A stretch of 21,094 nt of DNA from a virus, in IMG/VR virus record IMGVR_UViG_3300028082_000009, positions 1 through 21,094 of that record; one strand, written 5' to 3'. How positions within the stretch are numbered: position 1 is the stretch's first letter; every line of letters starts with the position of its first letter. This document shows, in pieces, positions 5,760 through 14,499 of the stretch. The notes under the pieces were generated by a model that saw only the letters and a program-made list of their open reading frames with translations, made no database searches and was not told where the DNA came from. Made by a program: the position numbers and the translations under genes.

Positions 5760-6302
5760 TTACCAGGTAATGGCTTCAGCGGCGGCCGTGGTGGTTGCTG
5801 CATTAACCTGCGTATTTAGGCTAATGAGCCTTGCTTGTGCCGCATTGAGGTAGGCGAGCCAATCAGAACTGACTTTTGTCACCTGATCAGCAGTATGTGC
5901 CACAAATGCCCATACTCCACCGATAGGCTGACACCACAACGATGCGGTTGTGTCAGTGGCGGCCGCGCTGGCAAGATTCTGCTGGTCGGTGGCCGTGCTG
6001 GGATAATTGTAAACAGAACCCAGCGCATCAGAGGTAAATCCGGCATATAAATATGTCTGGCAAGACTGAGATAATAGGTTGTTTTGCGCAGTTTGTGCCA
6101 GCAATAGCAATTCGGCATCCGTGGGTGGGATAATAACGCCATTGGAAATGGTATACCCTTCTGGGTTATTGTAAACCTCAAGGGTACATTCTACTGCCCC
6201 ATCAGGAAATGGCGGAGTATTATCGTTACCATTTTCATCAACGGATTCATAAAGACATCCAGTTGATATAAATCCGTTTACTAACCAAAGATAATATTTC
6301 AT
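5760..6302 (-). CDS. Tail-fibre-associated protein (DUF4376-type C-terminus)
   Basis: A 180-residue protein starting MKYYLWLVNG, with GCLYESVDENGNDN and an acidic middle part (IIPPTDAELLLLAQTA) typical of small proteins encoded just after phage fibres. The last ~75 residues, with TDQQNLASA and a terminal helix ending in TTTAAAEAITW, resemble DUF4376. In other phages such proteins are tail fibre assembly factors or minor tip components. ATG 6302 has AAGGGG upstream, 12 nt after the fibre stop. It is the last gene before the terminator, so it closes the tail structural segment. Confidence 0.75.
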   Translation of the reverse strand: MKYYLWLVNGFISTGCLYESVDENGNDNTPPFPDGAVECTLEVYNNPEGYTISNGVIIPPTDAELLLLAQTAQNNLLSQSCQTYLYAGFTSDALGSVYNYPSTATDQQNLASAAATDTTASLWCQPIGGVWAFVAHTADQVTKVSSDWLAYLNAAQARLISLNTQVNAATTTAAAEAITW

Positions 6303-6314
6303 TTATTGTTCCCC

Positions 6315-8408
6315 TTAAACCGTTGGAATAAATACTGCCATAAGGTTGACAGCCATGCCTTCCGTGCTTGATGCGGTGATATTAAACGTGATCGTAACCG
6401 CAGCACCTTTAGTTACATAAACCAATCCATGTATGACGCAAATATTATTATACTCAGTTTGTGAGGCTATCGCTGCGTTGGTTACTGTGACGGTTGAACC
6501 GGTAAGTAGTGTATTATACGTACCCCCATAGCCCAAACAATTAATTATATATTCTCCCTTATATGGCGCTGTAAAAGTAATTGATGTTGATATTGATGAC
6601 GTGGATCCATTGGACGAGGAACTGAAATAATTACCTCCAATCTGAGTCAGTGAAACTGCCTGATTTGAGAATGCTGCAGGCATGATCTGTGCAGCCCCGC
6701 CACCACCAATGATCTTAAATAAATTGGTACTTGATGCATAGCTTAATAGGAATTTACCATTGAGCTCTCCTCCTTGCAGCGGGGTGGCATTCTGCCCGAC
6801 TATAGCTATAGGGCCTATACCGTTTACCATCACGGTGGCAGGCCCGGTATTAGTGAAAGCAGCCGTAATGAGAAAGGTCATGCCATCAGTCAATGAGGAA
6901 TAGGCTGGAGTAGGATTAATAACTAATGCATTAACTACACCGGTATCTACCCAGTAACAGGGGTTAGCGCGGATCTGATTCAGGTTTGGGACCTGGTTTA
7001 AAATGAAATTGGCGCCATCCCAAATGATATTGCAGCAGACGCCCTGAGCTAGGGTGAAAGTAGTAAAAGCAACGCCATTTACATTAAAAATACCAGAGGA
7101 TGGAATTAGGGTTATGACCCCTGCATTCGTATTTATGAATTCCAGCGATGCGCCGGCTAATACCCCTGTAATACTTGGCAGTGTCAACGTGAAAGGTGTG
7201 GCGCTCCCGCCCTCAACCAACTTACCCCAATCTGTTGCTACCATCGTGGCAGTTGCAGTATAGCTCTTGGCTCCAGCAAGATTACCCATAGCCCGCTGTA
7301 CAAACGAATCGGTCGCAAATCGGTTGCTATTATCAAACTGGGGCGCTTCAAGTCCGTAGTCGGCATCTTGTACAACGAATTGAGACCCGTCCCAAATGAG
7401 ATCGCAGTTCATCCCGGGCATAAGGATGAATGTTGTCGCTGGGGTCCCCTTAAGATTGATATTTGCCGTAGAGGATAGGGTGACGTTGTTGGCGCCACTG
7501 TTGAAAAATGACAATGCAGAACCGGCCGTAACGCCTGCGGTGCTGGGCAACGTCAAGGTAAAAGCGGCTGCGCCGTTGACTTCTATGAGTTTGCCCCAGT
7601 CGGTCGTTACCATCGTTGCGGTAACTGTGTATGCGGATTGGCCAGCCTTATTGCCAAGCGCCTGCTGTACAAAGGCCGCAGTTGCTGTCTGGCGGCTATT
7701 CGTGAATTGGGGTGGCGTCAGCGCATAGTCGCTTTCTGTTGCAACAAAATTAGTGCCATCCCAGACGATCTCACAGTTCATTCCGGGCAGGAGCGTGAAA
7801 GTGCTTGCAGTGGACCCTTTGACGTTAAACGCCCCGGATGAGGGGGTCAGTGTGACGGTCGCTGTGCCGGTATTGAACAGAGCAAAGCCAAACCCGGCAA
7901 GAACGCCAGCAATGCTGGGCGTCTCCAGCGAGAAAGCGGATGCGCTGCTAACCTCGATCAACTTTCCCCAATCGGTAGCGACCATCTGACCGGTAGCCGC
8001 ATAGAGATTACCGCCGGCCTTACCGCCGATACCGATTTGACTGAGCGTCAGCGCACCTGATTGGCCGCCAATGCTGACAACGGGGGATGCTGACTGTAAT
8101 TTCCAGTTATTGATATTTGATGCGGGCAAGCTTGTCAGCACGTAGTCAAACCCGGTATCGGCCCGCGTCGCCGTATCGCCTACTTTAGCAATCAGCGCCA
8201 CCATGGCCGTGCCGGTAGCGACGGCGGTATGGACGGGCATGGCCGCTGTGGGAATATTAGCTATTGGGAAATGGCCGGTGTTATCCAGCGGGGTCAATAG
8301 CCCGTCAATCATTGTCAACGACTCCGCGATACGCGGAACATCATCGCTGAGCTGGTTGGCGATATTCGGCAGAGGGAGAGCGTTATCCGGCGTTAAATTG
8401 TTAATCAT
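6315..8408 (-). CDS. Tail fibre / receptor-binding protein with three internal repeats
   Basis: A ~697-residue protein (start chosen at ATG 8408, 6 nt from AAGGA; ATG 8411 and TTG 8414 are alternatives). Residues ~1-110 look like a particle-attachment and trimerisation region. Then three repeats of ~123 residues follow, each with a TDWGKL motif (near 147, 271 and 394, counted from the TTG), a beta-rich stretch, WDG (218, 341, 465) and, in the first two, a PPQF/APQF...FVQ linker. The C-terminal ~90 residues (ITFTAPYKGEYII ... VNLMAVFIPTV) look like a jelly-roll/C1q-like tip, the likely receptor-binding part. It lies between the DUF4815 protein and the DUF4376 protein. Copy number of such repeats usually varies between related phages. 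Confidence 0.85.
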   Translation of the reverse strand: MINNLTPDNALPLPNIANQLSDDVPRIAESLTMIDGLLTPLDNTGHFPIANIPTAAMPVHTAVATGTAMVALIAKVGDTATRADTGFDYVLTSLPASNINNWKLQSASPVVSIGGQSGALTLSQIGIGGKAGGNLYAATGQMVATDWGKLIEVSSASAFSLETPSIAGVLAGFGFALFNTGTATVTLTPSSGAFNVKGSTASTFTLLPGMNCEIVWDGTNFVATESDYALTPPQFTNSRQTATAAFVQQALGNKAGQSAYTVTATMVTTDWGKLIEVNGAAAFTLTLPSTAGVTAGSALSFFNSGANNVTLSSTANINLKGTPATTFILMPGMNCDLIWDGSQFVVQDADYGLEAPQFDNSNRFATDSFVQRAMGNLAGAKSYTATATMVATDWGKLVEGGSATPFTLTLPSITGVLAGASLEFINTNAGVITLIPSSGIFNVNGVAFTTFTLAQGVCCNIIWDGANFILNQVPNLNQIRANPCYWVDTGVVNALVINPTPAYSSLTDGMTFLITAAFTNTGPATVMVNGIGPIAIVGQNATPLQGGELNGKFLLSYASSTNLFKIIGGGGAAQIMPAAFSNQAVSLTQIGGNYFSSSSNGSTSSISTSITFTAPYKGEYIINCLGYGGTYNTLLTGSTVTVTNAAIASQTEYNNICVIHGLVYVTKGAAVTITFNITASSTEGMAVNLMAVFIPTV
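6970..8020 (-). repeat. Three tandem ~371-bp repeats within the fibre gene
   Basis: The sequence encoding TDWGKL and its surroundings recurs near 7225, 7597 and 7967, a period of about 371 bp, with recognisable nucleotide similarity (for example around the ACCATCGT and CCCCAATC/CCCCAGTC segments). Divergence between copies indicates an old duplication kept by selection. The outer limits given are approximate. Confidence 0.7.
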
Positions 8409-8417
8409 CATCAATCC

Positions 8418-11400
8418 TTAATGCGCGGTGCTGATAGAGCGAAGGTTGAATAGAAAGGGCCGCGCGCTGGCAGAACCCGCAATATTGATTTTTAATTTGA
8501 ACTGGGCGGCGACGAAATCGCTGAGATAAAACTGATACTCATAAACGCCGTTCTGGGCATCGAGGACTGTTGCCGAAATAGAAGGGACCAATGTAAATAC
8601 GGTCGGCGTCGCGGTCGACGCTACATAGACGCTAGCAGTCGATCCGGACGGCAATATCGCATCGAAAATTACGCGGATATTACAGCCGGCAGAGTTCCCG
8701 ATGACGGCCACGGATTCATAAACATCCGCTTGGTCCAAAATTCCGGTGATAATTTCGCTGCCCGGGTAAAGGATTGCCCCGGCATTCGCTGTCGCCGTCA
8801 GTATGGCCTTGACATCGATATTGCCGGTTACCGCACTGCTGAGGTTGATTACACCACCATTAGTGGTATTGATGATGGTTCCGTCAGGCATCGTCAGCTG
8901 GATAGACGCGCCTGCGCCCGTGGCGGGTTCCTCGGTCATCGCCGAGATAATCAGATCAGTTACGCCCGTGACCGCCAAAGTGCCGAGGTCTACCGTTTCC
9001 GTTGTGGCGCTATAGGAACGGGCCAGCAGGCGGAATGTCAAATCCTCGGTCTGTTGTGCCGACCAGGTGCTCGCGTTGGAAGACGTCAACATCACGCCGG
9101 CATACGGCTGGCTTGTTACATATTGGCCAGCATTAGAGTCGTACTGGCCCATTTGGGCGATGGCTACGGCTGCTGTCGCGTCATTACACATCACAACGAT
9201 AGCGTATTCGGTATCAGCGGTCGCATAGTATGGCGAGTTGAACACGAAGCGAGTCCACTGCCCCGCGGTGATCTGCGATGGATTAAGCGCAGCCTCGGCC
9301 AAAACAGTCTGCGTCGGGAAACCTACGCTCGTTTCGCGGATTTGGACTTTTACCTGCGTGGTTCCGACTGCGGTAAACCACAGGTCAATACCAGATAACT
9401 GATATGAGCTATCGAGCGTGAAAGTTTCAGCAAGGGGATCAAGGTAAACCGTATCGATCGTTGTCACTTTCTCTTCGGTGACGGTGATCATCTCACCTTG
9501 ACCAGTAAAGGAAGCGGTAGCATTGCCGCCCCTTGACCCGGTAAAAGCCACGGATTTTGTGCCAGCTTGTACATTGGCGGGGATGGTAAATGTACCAGAA
9601 ATATTACCATTCACATCACCGGTCAGGCTACCAGTCGGCGTTACTGAGATCCCGTCAAATTTTACAGATGAAAGTGTTTCGCCATAGCCAAACCCGGTCA
9701 AAGCAAAGGCCACCGGAATTTGGCGCAGATATTCCTCTTCCGTGACAGAGGAACCCAGCGTTTCCGTCGACGTTGATGCGCTGGTTGTGACGGTAGATCC
9801 ATGGATAACAGAATACGGGTCGTAGATATAGCTGATAAATTCTTGCGTTTGCGCGGTTGCCCACACAGTGTCATACCCCGTCCAGCGGTCGACCGCTGGC
9901 GTTAGCGTCGCGGTGCCTGGGAACGCGGCGAAAGCCATATAGGGGTTGATGAGGCTTGAACTGGTCCGAGAACTATTCGAAATTACGGGGTTATGCGTCC
10001 AGGCGCAAGAAGTTGCGGACAAAACGTCATTGGGCAAATAGTTTGCGGTGCCGTTGATAGCCAATGCGAGCGCGTTACTGACCACCGCCGCGGTGTTCGG
10101 CACGCCGTCGTCGCGCTTGCTGTTATCGCTGAACGCGTCGGTGAAGATCCCCTCACTAGCGGCTGATTCATAGCTCATTGCATTCGAACTGAGATTGATT
10201 TGTGCGACGAGACTATAGAGCGTGGAAATCTGGTTTTGCATATTTTCCAGCTCATACATGCTCACCATGCGCACGCCGTCATTTGTTACGTATGTACCCG
10301 TCGACGTCCACGCCTGATAAATCTGCGCCAGTTCCAGCATGCCAGACGGAACCGCCGGCGCAATCGGAGTATATTCGTTCGCTACACCGGTGATCCAAAC
10401 AAACGCCCCGGTGCTGTTTACGCATAAACGGTCAATACGCGGCAGCATTGCGGTGTACGTTGTAAGAATTTGCGTACCGACAACAGCGCCCGCAACCGTG
10501 TAGCCATTTTCGGTAACGTTGGTCGGCGTGGCACTGATGATATGCTGGTAAGTGACTGTGTAGGTCGAACCGGGCAACGGTTCAGCTCCCCCTGGGGACC
10601 AATCAACCTCACCCCTCGTCAGTTGATAATCGGTTCCTGGGACGTAGGTTGTCGAACCCTGGGTGACGGAAACGATAGAAACTACCGATCCGTAAGTCAG
10701 CGGGTCAACTGATCCAACAACCGAACCATGGATAATGCTTTCAGTCGTTTGCGTGGTAATCATCGCGGACTGAACTGCGTTCAAAGGCGTTACGTCAAGA
10801 CTGACGACCTGGGAAACGGCGTTTGTGGAAATAAACGGCTCGCTCCCTACGGCTTTAAGATCCGGCGTTGGGCCATAAGTCAGTCGGGTTGCTGTTGATT
10901 TTTTTACAGCGTACCCGTTGATCCGGGCGCTGCCGCTATCGACGTTGTAAACCTGGTTGCCCGAGCTGTCGTTAGACATTTGGGTGACGGCCAGTCCGCT
11001 CACAACGTAGTTTGAACCGTTGCTATCAACGTCGTATTGCGCGATCGCTTGGTTAACCGTGTTAGATGATGGCGCGGATGACGAGGTACGAAGATAACCA
11101 GAGTCAACGTAGTAGACTGGGTAAAAATCACCAACCGTACCATCGCCTGAGAAGCCCCACTGCGGCGCAATTTCAAGCCGTCCGGCGCCTGGCTGATTAT
11201 AGTTTTGAGTGGTGGTGGCGGGATCAAGCAACGTAGGATCTTGCGCTTCCGTGACAACAGAGGATATAAGCCAAATGCCGATAGTCACTGTGCCCGTGAG
11301 CGATACTGTGAAAGTGCTGGCTGCCAATGAACGAATCGCGCCGCTAACGTAAGCTGAACCCGCTGCCATTTGCACGGCGCCGGTTGTCGCGTTCACTACG

Positions 11401-11591
11401 CAATCACAGCCATTTATGATATTGCCATCGGTAAACGAGGCATCTCCAATCCCTTTTAGCTTAGCCAGCAAAAGTGATTGGATTTCATTGGCCTCAGCAG
11501 ATTGAAGCGCATTACCGGCACGGAATAGCCACTGTTCATAATTTTTCGTTGGATCGTAACGGTCGAAATATTCCGCAAGAGACAGCGTCAT
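8418..11591 (-). CDS. Large tail/baseplate structural protein (DUF4815-type)
   Basis: A 1057-residue protein. The N-terminus (LAEYFDRYDPTKNYEQWLFR and ALQSAEANEIQSLLL) is characteristic of the DUF4815 family of phage tail proteins, which continues through ~570 residues including the YDVDSNGSNYVVSGL and DGVPNTAAV regions. The rest is Ser/Thr/Gly-rich beta domains; FTLDSSYQLSGIDLWFTAVG onward resembles a carbohydrate-binding or jelly-roll module, and the last ~100 residues end in LFNLRSISTAH. It probably connects baseplate and fibre. ATG 11591 has AAAGGAA 6 nt upstream; an in-frame TTG at 11597 is less likely. It ends 9 nt before the fibre start. DUF4815 proteins have no proven function known to me. 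Confidence 0.87.
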   Translation of the reverse strand: MTLSLAEYFDRYDPTKNYEQWLFRAGNALQSAEANEIQSLLLAKLKGIGDASFTDGNIINGCDCVVNATTGAVQMAAGSAYVSGAIRSLAASTFTVSLTGTVTIGIWLISSVVTEAQDPTLLDPATTTQNYNQPGAGRLEIAPQWGFSGDGTVGDFYPVYYVDSGYLRTSSSAPSSNTVNQAIAQYDVDSNGSNYVVSGLAVTQMSNDSSGNQVYNVDSGSARINGYAVKKSTATRLTYGPTPDLKAVGSEPFISTNAVSQVVSLDVTPLNAVQSAMITTQTTESIIHGSVVGSVDPLTYGSVVSIVSVTQGSTTYVPGTDYQLTRGEVDWSPGGAEPLPGSTYTVTYQHIISATPTNVTENGYTVAGAVVGTQILTTYTAMLPRIDRLCVNSTGAFVWITGVANEYTPIAPAVPSGMLELAQIYQAWTSTGTYVTNDGVRMVSMYELENMQNQISTLYSLVAQINLSSNAMSYESAASEGIFTDAFSDNSKRDDGVPNTAAVVSNALALAINGTANYLPNDVLSATSCAWTHNPVISNSSRTSSSLINPYMAFAAFPGTATLTPAVDRWTGYDTVWATAQTQEFISYIYDPYSVIHGSTVTTSASTSTETLGSSVTEEEYLRQIPVAFALTGFGYGETLSSVKFDGISVTPTGSLTGDVNGNISGTFTIPANVQAGTKSVAFTGSRGGNATASFTGQGEMITVTEEKVTTIDTVYLDPLAETFTLDSSYQLSGIDLWFTAVGTTQVKVQIRETSVGFPTQTVLAEAALNPSQITAGQWTRFVFNSPYYATADTEYAIVVMCNDATAAVAIAQMGQYDSNAGQYVTSQPYAGVMLTSSNASTWSAQQTEDLTFRLLARSYSATTETVDLGTLAVTGVTDLIISAMTEEPATGAGASIQLTMPDGTIINTTNGGVINLSSAVTGNIDVKAILTATANAGAILYPGSEIITGILDQADVYESVAVIGNSAGCNIRVIFDAILPSGSTASVYVASTATPTVFTLVPSISATVLDAQNGVYEYQFYLSDFVAAQFKLKINIAGSASARPFLFNLRSISTAH

Positions 11592-11602
11592 TATCAATTC
11601 CT

Positions 11603-12079
11603 TTAGAATTCGAGCACGAACTCAAATTGCTGGCGCACAGAAGAAGAAAGAGCGATTGCCGTGATATATTCAAGCAGCAGCATTTGCCCAGGAGTAGCAA
11701 CTTGGCTTGGCGTAACATAAGGCGCAGTTACGCCCGCATCTAGCGTTGTCCCAACGAAAATCGCTAGTTCCCTGATGGTCTGCCCTGCCGCGTCAGCAGC
11801 ATTGAACAGAGTCCGAAAATAAAGGTAATTAGTGGGTACCGTCGAAAGATCATAATTTCCACTGGTCATCTGAATGGCCCCAGCGCTATCTGGCGTCACG
11901 TATTGGGCCTGTGTTACAACGCGGCGTCCCACCTCGGCCAGCAAGGCCGTAGTCGCTACATTCTCGCTCGGGGGCGTTGTATCCCAGATGGTTTCCCCGT
12001 TTCCCCATGCGAGATAAATTGGCTGCGCAATGATGGCGGCAGCCATCGCTACGCGCCCTGAATTAGTCAAAATGGACAT
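11603..12079 (-). CDS. Small tail protein of unknown role
   Basis: A 158-residue protein (MSILTNSGRVAMAAAI...) with a WGNGETIWDTTPP segment, a central LLAEVGRRVV helix and a C-terminal strand QQFEFVLEF. Proteins of this size and start are common between the wedge and fibre genes of contractile-tail prophages and may be fibre adaptors; I do not recognise a named family. ATG 12079 has a strong GGAGG 6 nt upstream. The gap before it holds one copy of the GCATCACGACTCG repeat, and it ends 11 nt before the DUF4815 start, so the two are probably co-translated. Confidence 0.75.
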   Translation of the reverse strand: MSILTNSGRVAMAAAIIAQPIYLAWGNGETIWDTTPPSENVATTALLAEVGRRVVTQAQYVTPDSAGAIQMTSGNYDLSTVPTNYLYFRTLFNAADAAGQTIRELAIFVGTTLDAGVTAPYVTPSQVATPGQMLLLEYITAIALSSSVRQQFEFVLEF

Positions 12080-12108
12080 ATAAATCCTCCGTTATTAAAT
12101 TCATTTGA

Positions 12109-12121
12109 GCATCACGACTCG
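12109..12121 (-). repeat. Intergenic 13-bp repeat, copy 1
   Basis: CGAGTCGTGATGC (minus strand) lies 8 nt after the stop of the wedge-like gene and is identical to a copy at 14485-14497. Both sit in the two largest gaps of the baseplate run. Confidence 0.55.
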
Positions 12122-12129
12122 TAAACCAA

Positions 12130-13347
12130 TCATGCCGGAATGCTTTCGTGTGCTGAGTTAATGCCAGGGGCATAAGTCATGGTTCCTGTCACGTTTGCAG
12201 TCCACAAAGCCGCCTGGGCCCACGTTAGTGAGCCGAGAGGATAGGTGTAGATTGTCGCGTCATGCCGGCTCATCGCAGCACTATCTACATGTGGGATGAG
12301 GGTATTTACAGCGGAGGATGACCGGTCTTGAATGGGGTAGTGTTTCGCGTCGATATATCCAACGACAGCAGCGTTAATAGCTGATCCAAGTGGCATTACC
12401 GTCGCCATCATGTCCGGGCTTTTTAATATTTTATTGACGTCCAAATAGAGATCGTCAGAGAGCCGGTTGAAATCTACGCGGGCATTCGTGGCGTTTCTGA
12501 GTTCAATGTGCTGAGAAAAAACGGTTCCATTAATGCCACCGCTGATAAACGAAATAAGCTGTTCTTCAGGGGGTAGCACAAGCACGCCGGAGGCTTTATT
12601 TCGGTTGATGACTTCTAGTACATCAGTCCAGTCAATTGGCGTGGCGGATACCGGCTGGATGAGGAAAGGGCCGATACTGGTCCCATCGTAAAACTTTGCG
12701 GAACCTGAAAGAGCCGACTTATCCAAGAAAAAAAGATTAGCCATTGGCTCTTTTATAGTGATGTCTTTCCCCGTGATATCTAGCACCGCTTGCTCAATGG
12801 CACGGGCATTCACGCGCAGGCGGAACGCTTCGGCGGGGATAAGCAGCCGATAAGCCGCGTCGGTCATTGCCTGGCTTGTCTTTGCTACCCCGTAGATATC
12901 ACCGTGAAATTGTAACCATTCGCCCTCTGCTGTAGGGACTGCCATTTGATCAACGGCCAGGGGGATAGACTTTTTGGCTACGCGCAGCTCCCGCGCATAG
13001 GCGCCGAATACTGCCCGTAAAATATCCCGCCAGGCGAAGAGTCGATTCGCTGTCAGCGTATTGCCGCTACCCTCAGTTAGGACGCATGCAGACAGGGCGG
13101 CAAATTCGCTTTTTATTTCGCTGATCTGAAAGCCATCCTGTGCCATTTTGGCGGCCAGGGCGGTGATGGTGAAGGCTGACAGGTCATAAGTGTACGTGGT
13201 GCCGCTGAGGACGCAGGTGAGACGTTCATCGCCAACTGACCAAGACACACCGGCAGCGTTATTAATAAAAAACGCCACGCCCTGATCTGGGGTTGTATCC
13301 AGTACGCGCCAGCGGACCCACCGCAGAAGCCTATCCAGCATTGTCAT
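12130..13347 (-). CDS. Baseplate wedge protein, tail protein I/DUF2612-like
   Basis: A 405-residue protein directly after baseplate J. The stretch GDIYGVAKTSQAMTDAAYR and LLIPAEAFRLRVNARAIEQ matches the pattern of tail protein I and DUF2612 proteins (short Gly-rich turn, D-x2-YR-x-LL, then a helix before IT-x-K-D-I), which form the outer baseplate wedge in P2/Mu-like tails. The protein is about twice the usual length of P2 gpI; the extra C-terminal ~150 residues include YIDAKHYPIQDRSS and may contact the fibre network. ATG 13347 overlaps the baseplate J stop (ATGA), supporting partnership of the two. The family call is by motif and gene order. Confidence 0.7.
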   Translation of the reverse strand: MTMLDRLLRWVRWRVLDTTPDQGVAFFINNAAGVSWSVGDERLTCVLSGTTYTYDLSAFTITALAAKMAQDGFQISEIKSEFAALSACVLTEGSGNTLTANRLFAWRDILRAVFGAYARELRVAKKSIPLAVDQMAVPTAEGEWLQFHGDIYGVAKTSQAMTDAAYRLLIPAEAFRLRVNARAIEQAVLDITGKDITIKEPMANLFFLDKSALSGSAKFYDGTSIGPFLIQPVSATPIDWTDVLEVINRNKASGVLVLPPEEQLISFISGGINGTVFSQHIELRNATNARVDFNRLSDDLYLDVNKILKSPDMMATVMPLGSAINAAVVGYIDAKHYPIQDRSSSAVNTLIPHVDSAAMSRHDATIYTYPLGSLTWAQAALWTANVTGTMTYAPGINSAHESIPA

Positions 13348-14456
13348 GATAATTGGCTCACGGTGACAGTGCCTGGAACAAGTACCTGATTTTGCCCACA
13401 GGTGGTATTTTCTGTCACATTAATGACGACACTTTCAATGCCAGCGACACCGAGTACCGCTGTTTCAATGGCGTCAGCATAAAGGATATCTCCGGTATCA
13501 ATTCCTGACAGAAGCGTGGCGAAAGCACTGGTAACGCTGGTTTGCGTTGATGTCCCAACGGTATAGCCATCGAGCATGGAGACTTGGATAGTGAGACTGA
13601 TTGGCACTTGCGCCATGGCGGCCACGGTTGCTCCCACGCCGCCGGCGCGATAGCCAGGGGTACGGGAGCCATCGGGATTTATCCAACCATCGATAATTGT
13701 TTGGGCAGTCGAGACAAGGGCGCCGGAGGGCGCGCCAGATGAACCATAAATATAGAGCTTTACGAATCCAGCGAGAGAACTGTCAATGCCTGAACGGGTT
13801 ACATACTCGGTGATATCGCCGGTTGAGTCAGCAAGAGTGGCCGTCCCGATGCCGTAGAGCAGCGCATCATCAGTACCGCGTGATAGCGCAGCTATGTAGT
13901 CCGAAAACCGAGTAAGGCGCTCGCTATCCGTCTCCGTATCACGGCCGGAGGTGGTGCCCGCGTTGCTGATCGTGTAAGTGCCATCGTCAAATGAGGTTGA
14001 CGAGTTAATCGCCCCTGCGGCGATGTTATAAGCAGATCCAGAGGCTGCTGCGATGACGGGAAAAGCTATTGAGGTTGTTCCCGCGGCCCATGTCAGCGCT
14101 TCGGTCGAGTAGTAAACTCGGCCATCAGCAGACGTAAATGGCGTCTGATCGGCAATGGGTATGGCCGCCAATAATGCGACTGGCGCGGTGATCGTTACTA
14201 CATCAGTGGCATAAGCCGCGGCCAACTGCGTAAATTTAAACGTTTTGAAAACGGCAGTAGGGATGGCCTCTTTCAGTCCATTAAAAACCTGAATATAAAA
14301 TTGCTCTAGCTCATTAGCCGGCGCCTCGATCAGTGTGCGGGCCGTAGACCCGGGGATGAGGTCAGTGATTTTTGTCGTTACGCCGCGCACATAGTTGAGC
14401 ATCGATGCCGAAATAGCGACAAAACTTTTAAGCTGGAACGCCAAGGCAAAGCCCAC
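13344..14456 (-). CDS. Baseplate J-like wedge protein
   Basis: A 370-residue member of the baseplate J family (P2 gpJ, Mu gp47, T4 gp6 relatives). The N-terminal FQLKSFVAISASML ... IPGSTARTLIEAPANELEQ and FNGLKEAIPTAVF is typical, followed by the beta domain (TPFTSADGRVYYSTEAL), then TDSERLTRFSDYIAALSRGT and YVTRSGIDSSLAGFVKLYIYG. The C-terminus ends in VLVPGTVTVSQL. GTG at 14456 is the furthest plausible start, with only a weak ribosome site; ATG at 14402 would remove the family-like FQLKSF segment. It follows the gp25 fusion and overlaps the next gene by 4 bp. With gp25-like and gpI-like proteins it builds the wedge around the hub. Confidence 0.88.
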   Translation of the reverse strand: MGFALAFQLKSFVAISASMLNYVRGVTTKITDLIPGSTARTLIEAPANELEQFYIQVFNGLKEAIPTAVFKTFKFTQLAAAYATDVVTITAPVALLAAIPIADQTPFTSADGRVYYSTEALTWAAGTTSIAFPVIAAASGSAYNIAAGAINSSTSFDDGTYTISNAGTTSGRDTETDSERLTRFSDYIAALSRGTDDALLYGIGTATLADSTGDITEYVTRSGIDSSLAGFVKLYIYGSSGAPSGALVSTAQTIIDGWINPDGSRTPGYRAGGVGATVAAMAQVPISLTIQVSMLDGYTVGTSTQTSVTSAFATLLSGIDTGDILYADAIETAVLGVAGIESVVINVTENTTCGQNQVLVPGTVTVSQLS

Positions 14457-14484
14457 CGTGCTGATTTATATTGTGGGCAATGTC

Positions 14485-14497
14485 GCATCACGACTCG
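14485..14497 (-). repeat. Intergenic 13-bp repeat, copy 2
   Basis: The same CGAGTCGTGATGC lies 2 nt after the stop of the gp25 fusion gene. In this copy GTCG-TGATG-CGAC could form a 4-bp stem; copy 1 lacks the matching arm. Confidence 0.55.
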
Positions 14498-14499
14498 AT

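Noticed and set aside
8730-9398. 222-residue open frame on the plus strand
   Set aside because: Shadow of the DUF4815-type gene; composition is Arg/Cys-rich as expected from antisense reading.
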